Source: Laccaria trichodermophora (taxonomy: Eukaryota; Basidiomycota; Agaricomycetes; Agaricales; Hydnangiaceae). From it: a stretch of DNA of 64,000 nucleotides. The notes below the pieces were generated by a model. It was not told the origin of the DNA. It ran no database searches and saw only the letters and a list, made by a program, of their open reading frames with translations. Positions 56,331-64,000 of the stretch are shown one piece after another (the stretch's first letter is position 1; each line of letters begins with the position of its first letter). The stretch spans positions 62,001 to 126,000 of the forward strand of contig JACTVC010000053.1 of the NCBI GenBank assembly GCA_018417955.1. The letters are read 5' to 3'. The position numbers and the translations under genes are program-made.

Positions 56331-58171
56331 CTAGAAAATCATAATAAAATGAGAGTAACATTGGAGAAAATGTAGATGGTAATTACTGGTGGTCATAATG
56401 TTGCAGGGCTGATTTTGGAGTCCATTTTGCATTTTCAAATGACAAATATTACTATTTTAAATGAAAATCATTTATAAAATATGGTAAAAATGAGAAAAAA
56501 TAGAACTTCTTGTTGGGTACTGTTGTCAAGGTCTAAAATCCATGTCTAAAAAAGAAAATTCAAATATTTCTAATAGAGAGATCAGAATTCTGGAGGATTC
56601 AAGCCATTTCTGCAGATATCAGTGGGGCACAGTAAAGTACCAGCAGAAAAAATTCAAGATGTCATTATAGCCCACAGACATGAATACATTACATCATATA
56701 CATTTACATGAAACATCAGACTCTGACAATCCTCAGAACCCCCCCCAGTGCTCAGGAACATATCTCTATGGGAGTGAGAAATATAGTTAGCATGGTAAAT
56801 GTAACAATGCCCAGAACTCTCTCTAGTTTTCAGAAACATAGGTCCACTGCAGTGAAGAATATGTGTAGTATGTCAGTCCAGTGAGCAACTCCCTACACAC
56901 ACATCTTACTCTTTCCACTCCCCAACCTTGTGCAACTATCAGTGTTACTATATGCTTAGTCAAATTCTGCTTACATCATCCATTTTGTACATTACACCTC
57001 ATGTAGTCCATGAGGGAATCTATCCCTTTAACCACACTATTGCTCATGTTGCTCAACTTGAAGCCCTACTAACAGCTGTAACTTGAACACTAGGCAATAC
57101 ATGTGAGGAGCCTTTGTGACTTGCATGATCATAGCACTGTCCAATGGGTCTGTCTATGAAGATCAGAGCATGGGTACTATGAACTGTCACATTCCATGGC
57201 TCCTAGCAATTGATTGATGGGCTGGAACGACCTACTCCTTGGGTCACAACAACTTTGGTTGCATTGTCTGTTAGACATTCCAACAGCTGTTCCACTACTC
57301 TAGGGACACTTATGTTCAGTAGTGTACCACAATATAGCTTGCACATCAGCCAATATTTATCTCTGCATGAATAATAGACAACAGTAATGATTCAGTAGGT
57401 AAGGCTAGTCTATTATAGGCAATTACCAATATAAACTCAATATAAGAGCAGTCAGTAAAAACCTTCATTATCTGAAGAAGCAGAATTTAAAGGCTATAAC
57501 TATATAAAAAATAGCTGAATACCAATACATACAGTTGCATGCAATATATAATCTGCTGTTTCTATAACAAAAATACAATATAAAAGTTAAAGGGCAAGTT
57601 TAGGACCAAAATTATCTTTATGATAAATTTTGTAGAAAAGTTGAATCCAGAAGATAAAAGTTTGAATGGTCAGAAATTTTTGAAGTTATTTTTTTGAAAC
57701 TAGGACCCCAGATACTCTGTGACACTGGCAGGAAATTTTTTGCCTATGTGACATGGCTAAAACATTTCTGAGCAGTGTGACATGCTCAAAAGATTTTTCA
57801 GCAGTGTGACATGGCTCAAACATTTCTTAGCAGTGTGACATGACAAAAAGATTTTTCAGCAGTGTGACATAGCTAAAACATTTCTGACCAGTCTGAAACA
57901 CTTCAAATATTTCTGACCACTCCAACATGCTTCAAACATTTCTGACCAGTCTGAAACACTTCAAATATTTCCTACCACTCTAACATGCTTCAAACATTTC
58001 CAACCACTTTCAGATGGCTAGGATATTTTTCAATGCAATATATCAACCCAAATATTTCTGGTCACAATATTGAAGGTCAAACATTTTTGCCCAATGCAAT
58101 AATATATTTTCCTCCAGAGGCAAAAAAATAAATGGCCAAGGAACCTATTAGCCTGGATACATTCTTACATT

Positions 58172-59168
58172 TTACAAGGCTAATAGCTTGGTCAAGGTGG
58201 GTGACTGAAGTGACATAATGGCTTCAGAGAGAGGACTGAATTTGAGATGGTCCCCAGATTCTCTCTCAACCCTGACAAGATTTCTGGCCTTCATGTCATA
58301 ATAATCATTGAGAGTGGCATCATAGCTTGAAAACCCAACCACTGAGCCTCCTGAAACACCATCAATCAAAGTCTTGGTGTAGTTCCTAATTGCCACAAGA
58401 AGATTAACACAGATATATGATGATTCGCCTGAGCAACTTACCAATTATTGAACACTCTGCAGCACTTGCCAACAGTATCTGAGTAGAACTTCTTCTTAGT
58501 TTGGCTGCAGGGAGTGCTGGGTGAGGATATGTGTGTGAAGGGTAAAGGAAGTGCAGGAGGGCTGCGAGGAGTGCCAGGTGAAGACATGTGTACAGGAAGT
58601 GCAGGAGCTGCAGGAGAGGTTCCACTGTGGGGAGTAATGTGCATAAAGGGTACAGGAAGCGCAGGAGCTGCAGGAGGGCTGCGAGGAGTGCCAGGTGAAG
58701 ACATGTGCACGAAAGGTACAGGAAGCACATGAGCTGCAGAAGAAGCCATCAAAGGCTGAGCTGTGGGAGGTTCAGGAGCTGGTGTAGTGCCAATCGAAAT
58801 GTTGGAAAAACCATCCACAAGGCCGTCCAAAGAACTTTCAGTACCATGACCATGAACACAGACAGAAGGCCTGGTCATGGAATCTGAAGCCACACTCCGA
58901 GCTTGGAGAGAAGAGTGACGTGTCGACACCACAGGGGGGTTTTCACAAACAAACAAATGGGATGGAACATTCTCAAAATGAACAAATTGGATGGATGAAT
59001 TGAGGCAGGTGGAGGTGATACTGTGGACCTCTTTTCGCTAGCTGCCTGCTGGAGCCGCCAAGGGTGCATAGCATAGGGAATTGGGGGGGCTAGAGGCTCT
59101 AAATGATTAGTTATTGAGGTTTGAAATGATGTGGAGCAATGCATACTGTTTTTGTGATTAGAGGACAT
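58172..59168 (-). CDS. RNase H1 N-terminal (viroplasmin-fold) domain protein, 3' end altered by insertion
   Basis: From ATG 59,168 (MSSNHKNSMHCSTSF) the minus strand encodes a Pro/Ser-rich N-terminus with HMSSPGTPRSPPAAPALPV-type repeats. It then reads KKFYSDTVGKCCRVFNNW, an intron (58,441-58,386), and NYTKTLIDGVSGGSVVGFSS, YDATLNDYYDMKARNLVRV, FSPLSEAIM. The YxVxxGxxxGVFxxW..V.GxSGxxxxGF plan matches the RNase H1 N-terminal domain, which binds RNA-DNA hybrids and is common in mushroom genomes. A frame break near 58,950 implies a missed intron or an indel. The foldback element enters right after ATG of SEAIM, adding 14 foreign residues; the original stop was probably the TAG now beyond the element. 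Confidence 0.65.
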
Positions 59169-59448
59169 GGCAGTAAGAGAGGGAGAGGACCTGGCTCTAC
59201 AGCCTGCTCTGGATGTTGGGTGTAGTTATAGGGAGCTGATGTATGTCTGGCAGACTGCATAATAATATATATTAGCTGCCTTTGCAAAAGAATTATTTTT
59301 AAAAAAGAAAAGTCTTGGGGTGTTGGTACCTACTTGCCATGTTGAATACGGCTTGATCCTTGAACAAATATTCAGCCTTACTTGGCTTTGGCTTCATACC
59401 CTGTTTAGTACTCACAACACTATAATTTTATCTCTCCCTCTCACCAAA

Positions 59449-61510
59449 ATGACTTGTCACAAGTGGACGACAGTTATGCAGGAAGAATGGCTTAAGGCTC
59501 AGCTTCCTTTGTTTGCTGATGCTCAGGCAAACAAAACCACGACTTCTGATTTTTTTCCTAAGGCCCTGGTCGAGTGGAGGAATGCAGGCCTGTCCCTGAC
59601 CCCACACCTGACAAAATTACCAAAGCAAAGAATGTTGAGGATGCTATAAAGAAGAAAACAGCTAGGGACAATGATGTACATCAATATCATTCACATATAC
59701 ATGCCAGCATAGAACTTACCTGATATGTAGTGTGTTAAGCCATGGTTTTATAACCATACTCGCCGACCTTTGATGCCAGGTAATGCAACATGTGGGTGTC
59801 CTCAAATTAACACAGAAAGCAAGGTTTCTACACAAATGGCAGGTCTACTATCAGATGACATATGAGTCTAAGTGGAAGATGATCATTGAAAAGGAGTGGG
59901 AAATGTAAAAGTCTAAGCTGACTGCTGAAGACCCTGATGCAAACTTGAAGAAAGCATGTTTCACATTTGCGAATACTTTCATGAAAGAGAAATATGAGAT
60001 GGAAATGCAGGAGGTCAAGGATGAGGTCAAGAAGCATCGACTTAGAGAAGAGAAGGAAGGGGATCGGCAGGGTGAAGCAGCCACTGATTCATGAAATAAA
60101 GCCTATCAAACGTGATTACAATTTAATCACATTGAATTGAATGGTTACCACCTATTGACAGAGCAATCAAGAAGTTGCCTGCCACCCTCACATTGATGGG
60201 AGAGTCTATCCAGAAACAAACTGGGTGGAATATCACATTCCTTGTCAGTGGTCCTGAAACACTCAAAGATGGCAAAATCATGACATACATGTACACAGCT
60301 GATCTTACTTTTCTGCTCAATGTTGCTGACTATTTTGAAGGCTCCACCTAGGAAACTGTCCTGATAACAAAGACTTTGAAGCTTTTCTAGGAGAAGAGGG
60401 GTATGAAGAGCACATTACCAATACATTTGATGATTTTCTGCACAAAGCTTTTTGTGAGTTAGAATGATCGAGAACCAAGATTGAAACTAACCATAAGTTG
60501 TCAGCTCAAAAAGTATGCAAGAGTTGATGCCTCATAATAAATGAAGGCACACTGGAGACGGGGGGCAAAGAGGCTGAGCAGGTGGGTGGTAGTGATGATG
60601 GGAGTGCAAGCGAGCCAGGTGACAAAGAAAAGGCTTGGAGAGGCTGTTCAGGTGCTGCACATCAAAGAAGTGTGAATATGAGCTTACTTGAGAGGCAAAC
60701 ATTGCTAAGAACAAGGAGATCTTGCACAAACTCAAAGCTAAATTTTCAGCACCAGAAGTTGAAAAGGATGCAAGCGAGCTGAAAGTGAAGAAGGGCAAAA
60801 AGAAACAACAAGGGGAACAGTTGCCCATCAGGTCTTCTATGAGAATACAAGGAGCCAGGTACTTATGCATCATGCCTTGCTGATGATATCTGACACACTG
60901 ACGCCATCCCATCAGTAGAGCACTGCCTTCCATGACTGCTGCCTCTCTGCTGCCAGACATGCCCCAGTTGCCTCAAGTACCCTTAGATTTGTTTACATCC
61001 CCAGTTCTGCTTGAAAGCTCAATTGCTGGGCCGGCATTATCCAACCCTGTGACTCCATCACCATCACCTTTAGTTGCACCCAAGGGTGTCTCTGCACCAG
61101 CTCTGTTCACACCAGCAGTCGCTCCCACACCATCTTCACAGACGCCGGCTCCCCCATCAACACCTTCAGTCACGTCAGATGTGCTCTCTGTACCACCTAC
61201 TCTCAACCCACTGGACTCCATTGTCAACTCTGCATCTGGGGCTGTTGATGAAGGTTTGATGGACATCGATATTGATGAGGCGGAAGCAGTGGAGGAAAAG
61301 CAGAAGACAAGACTACAGTCTGTGGCTTTTCCCTGTGAAGAGAACACATTGCCAGCCTGGTTGACTGGCAATGGTATGCTCAAATACTTACATGGGGTTT
61401 CGAAGGAGAAATTGTGGCAGGAGCTGGTCACTAGTCTCCTCAAATTCAAGACGGTTAATACAACTACAGGGGTGAGTACATCAGCAAAACCTGATTTTTA
61501 CACATAGACA
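59449..61510 (+). pseudogene. Transposon-associated gene, decayed (KW..EE-W..ANKTT family)
   Basis: From ATG 59,449 the frame reads KWTTVMQEEWLKAQLPLFAD and AQANKTTTSDFFPKALVEW. Further exon pieces read LHKWQVYYQMTYESKWKM, ANTFMKEKYEMEMQEVKDEV, then AIKKLPATLTLMGESIQKQT and GWNITFLVSGPETLKDGKIM, then a Pro-rich linker, and LPAWLTGNGMLKYLHGVSKE. I recall this order (the N-terminal W..AQANKTT, the middle GESIHKQTGWNVTFLVGGP and the final LPxWL..YLxxVS) from large, repeated basidiomycete gene families that lie in transposon-rich regions; the function is unknown. A TAA at 59,906 and further stops and frame breaks show it is dead. It is divergent from the RNase H1 N-terminal gene, about 280 bp away. 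Confidence 0.6.
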
Positions 61511-61612
61511 GGCACAGTGCTTCTGCTGACATCATAGTTTCCCATAGTTACACACCAAGCTTGGCTAGATGCCCTAGAGCACCACAGCCCTGTGTGGACG
61601 TAAGCTGGAGCT

Positions 61613-62868
61613 CTTTACACTCCCTGAGTTCTTCCATATGGAAGATTTTTAGCTGAGTCCCCTTCTATTTTCTCATTCCATAGTCACCAGGGATTCCATA
61701 TGGAATAGACATGGAATGGTATATTCCACATGGATTCCATGGACTATTCCAGGTGGATTCCATTGGATTTCATTGGAATTAATTGGATAGCCCAAGTTTT
61801 TGATTTTTCATGGGGAAAAAAATGAACATCGGCAAATGCCGACGATCAATTTGGATGGTATCAACAACAAACATCAACCTATTCCTTAACCACCACCACC
61901 ACCACCAACCACAATGCTGCCCACCACCTCTGCACCACCACCATCACCTGAGACTACCACCCACCACCCTTGCTGATGACTGACAACCGCCCTGGCACAC
62001 CCCATCGCTGCAAGAACGGCATGGCAACGCCATGTCACCAAAATAAAACAAGCGCCAACACATGAGAACAAGGCAATGCGACACAACAACACAACATGTC
62101 AATGTGAAATGACGACCATGACACAACAATGTGAAACAACAACGTGCCACAATGACCAAGATGCAATGCACAAGAACAAGGCAACGCGACACAACAACAT
62201 GAAACAACGATGTGAAACAACAACCATGATGCGACACAATGACCACGACGCGACGATGCAAAATGACAACATGACACAACAACACAACACAACACAGGCC
62301 ATGTCACCACAAGCAAGGACCAGTGCCCACAACAACGAGTGCCCATGGACAATGTAGCAGATGTGCTTGCTTGCGTGAATGAACACTGGCAATGATGAGC
62401 TCAGGTGAGTGAGCTCCTTGTCCCTCATCCCTCTGCCCCAACCCCCCTCCCTTGCACTCTCCTCCATCACTCCCTTCCTCCTCCATCACTCCCTTCCTCT
62501 TCCATCACTCCCTTCCACTGCCCCCTCCATCCCCCCCTCTATGACACTTCACTACTCCCCCTCCACTCTCCCCCTCCCTCTCCCTCCCTTTAGTATGAAA
62601 TGTAATATGATATTTTGTAGTTATATTCAATACATTTAATTGTCTTTATTCAGCAAGAATGGTCATTAAATCACCTACACCTCTTAAGTTTGAACTTATC
62701 ATAAATTTCCCTGAAAATTGTATCCAATGTAGTTTAAAAAAGCATAGATTCCATGTGGAAAAGGTATGGAATCCACCTAAAAATCCATGGATTCCATCAA
62801 CCAAAGTATGGAATCCATCTCCCATTCCATTTGGAATCCATATGGAACATATCGGGAAGTGTAAAGTA
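61613..62868. mobile_element. TIR element of about 1.25 kb, non-autonomous
   Basis: CTTTACACTCCCTGAGTTCT then TCCATATGGAA on the left is matched inversely by TTCCATATGGAAC..TCGGGAAGTGTAAAG on the right. GGAATCCAT/ATGGATTCC subterminal repeats lie inside both ends. The CTTTACACT core is shared with the complete KDZ element, so this may be a KDZ-mobilised derivative. The interior holds only simple sequence: ACC and ACAAC repeats (61,880-62,320) and a pyrimidine block (62,405-62,595). No clear target duplication. Confidence 0.5.
62405..62595 (-). repeat. Pyrimidine block, inverse of the purine-rich repeat
   Basis: CTCCATCACTCCCTTCC repeats are the complement of the GGGAGGGAGTGGTGA blocks near 46 kb. 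The AT-rich leader (TAGTTATATTCAATACATTT) after it also corresponds to that seen before those blocks. Confidence 0.6.
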
Positions 62869-62869
62869 C

Positions 62870-63764
62870 TGGTAAGCCATGCTATACAGCACTACAGAGA
62901 CTTGTGCCATTACTATAGGGTGCTATAGAGGGGCCTCCACTTTCTACCCAGCCCTGATAGGGAGTTACATTTTTCTGCACTGTTCAGTAGAAGTCGGTAT
63001 GGTCACAGGAAGTCAGGTGCTGTGCTCAACTCATTCATATGATTTCATCAAAATTTAATTGCTACATTGTTCACTTTCTGAAATTGGAAAATGTAAGTCA
63101 CACCATTCTTTCTTTCCTCAACATCAACCATCACCACTGCCTTTCCCCACATCATTGCCTTTGCCTGTTCCAACTACTAAAACCTCAAGAAGTAAGGCAA
63201 GTAATTGTCCACCACTCAGTGCTGATGTATGAAGCTCTACTTAGGTAGGAGTTTGTTCAGCAGCCTGGCACATTGCTGGCACACTCCAACTTCTTTGATG
63301 TTCTGTGCCCCTCCTGAGTTATCCCCTTCCCTCTTTCCCTTTTCATATGAGATGTTGGGCCACATTACCAATGGCGATGTGGCTCTCTTCCAACCAGCAG
63401 AGCACAACAATGACCAACAGACTGCCACCCACAACCATGACTGACTACTGCAACCAAGACACAATGACCATGAAGATGACCACAATGTGTTCATGACAAC
63501 AACCATGACCACCATGCTCACAATGACATGTCCACACCCACACCCACAACCACAACTCCTCCATCCATGCAACCACGACCACAAACCACAAAAACAACAC
63601 AACCACAACCACACCCACACATCCACATCCACAACCAAGTACCATCAACCAATGCCATGAGCACCCACCACCACCATGATCGACAAACAGTGCCCAGAGC
63701 CCAGCTTCACCACCATACACACAACAATGAGCATGCCCCATTCCACCACCTACACATGGCGATG
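62870..63764. other. Intergenic with ACCA/ACAAC-rich simple sequence
   Basis: No gene is seen. From about 63,395 to 63,720 the strand is rich in CACAACCATGACC and CACCCACAACCAC, similar in composition to 61,880-62,320. ORFs of up to 133 residues on the other strand are low-complexity artefacts (Trp/Gly/Cys-rich). Confidence 0.5.
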
Positions 63765-64000
63765 ATACAGGTGAAAAGTATTCAACCGTATAAAATCCGA
63801 TTTTCGCGATTTTACCATTAAAATGGTCTTCTCTGTACATACACTATATACAAATTGCAATGATATAAGAGTCTTTGAACATACCCGGTTCAGTAGACTA
63901 AAAGTGCACATGCGTCGAGTCTGAACATAGGACTAAGGCCTTGGAGCTGGCAGCAGTATGTGCCGTGACATTATACTTGGAGCCTATCTAGGATTCACCC
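63765..64000 (-). repeat. Dispersed repeat R1, copy C, cut by window end
   Basis: The inverse of R1's 3' portion: GGCAGCAGTATGTGCCGTGA, ATTATACTTGGAGCCTATCT and AGGATTCACC match the complement of 48,670-48,735 with few changes. The remainder continues past 64,000. Confidence 0.7.

Larger units (their letters stand above)
51731..58213. mobile_element. Giant foldback (long-TIR) element, 6,483 bp
   Basis: The ends are perfect inverted copies (TCACTTCAGTCACCCACC.. and its complement) and are flanked by the 5-bp duplication CATAA (51,726-51,730 and 58,214-58,218). The outer about 820 bp of the arms (to 52,550; from 57,395) look about 99% identical. The inner arms (52,550-53,830; 55,550-57,395) are also inverted copies but clearly more diverged. 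The right inner arm carries about 600 bp (about 56,790-57,395) lacking on the left. No transposase ORF is present. Non-autonomous foldback or MULE-like elements have such architecture. The class is not identified. Confidence 0.82.

Noticed and set aside
63237..63840. Trp/Gly/Cys/Val-rich minus ORFs
   Set aside because: Antisense of CACAACCATGACC simple sequence; low complexity only.

Overview
The window looks like nuclear DNA of a mushroom-forming fungus (Basidiomycota, Agaricomycetes). The evidence is the many short GT-AG introns (about 45-70 nt), the KDZ-family transposases with the CxC1, CxC2 and CxC5/CxC6 cysteine clusters typical of these fungi, fungal hAT and Tc1-like remains, an RNase H1 N-terminal (viroplasmin-fold) protein, an MpaB-like oxygenase and a NACHT-type NLR. 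All exon structures were read by eye from splice signals and reading frames. There is no RNA or database support.

Left flank, 1-18.3 kb: transposon graveyard. A long non-coding dispersed repeat (here called R1) is followed by minisatellites, the C-terminal half of a CxC1-type KDZ transposase (3.69-5.22 kb) and a hAT transposase gene. The hAT gene is split by a 6,255-bp KDZ element (7,339-13,593), which has terminal inverted repeats and a 10-bp target duplication. This element carries three minus-strand genes: a CxC5/CxC6 KDZ transposase and two accessory genes of unknown function. Small MITE-like repeats, a decayed 72-bp-type repeat array and a Tc1-like scrap follow.

Centre, 18.3-37.2 kb: gene island. 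In order: a small Thr/Ile/Cys-rich protein (+), an MFS drug/polyamine-type transporter (+), an 82-residue single-TM probable mitochondrial protein (-), a Pro/Ser-rich protein (+), a paralogue of the first protein (-), an MFS sugar transporter (+), TAF11 (+), an MpaB-like oxygenase (+), an unknown multi-exon gene (-) and a NACHT NLR of about 862 residues (+). The 5' part of the NLR holds tandemly duplicated exon-plus-intron modules of 136 bp.

Right flank, 37.3-64 kb: repeats again. A minisatellite of about 6.75 kb and about 71-72 bp per unit starts about 150 bp after the NLR stop. It is followed by KDZ-end fragments, a 3.3-kb TIR element containing a second R1 copy, a truncated CxC2 KDZ gene, a three-copy 200-bp repeat, and a 6.48-kb foldback element (51,731-58,213) with very long inverted arms and a 5-bp target duplication. 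The foldback element sits at the stop codon of the RNase H1 N-terminal gene. A decayed transposon-associated gene, a 1.25-kb TIR element and an inverted R1 copy cut by the window edge close the sequence.

The transposon genes share one kind of damage. Nearly all premature stops can be explained by a single C-to-T change, usually CGA to TGA, which suggests methylation-linked decay. The island genes are largely free of it. The observations I rate highest are the exon-intron module duplication in the NLR, the unusual minisatellite beside it with its decayed relative 21 kb away, and the giant foldback element.
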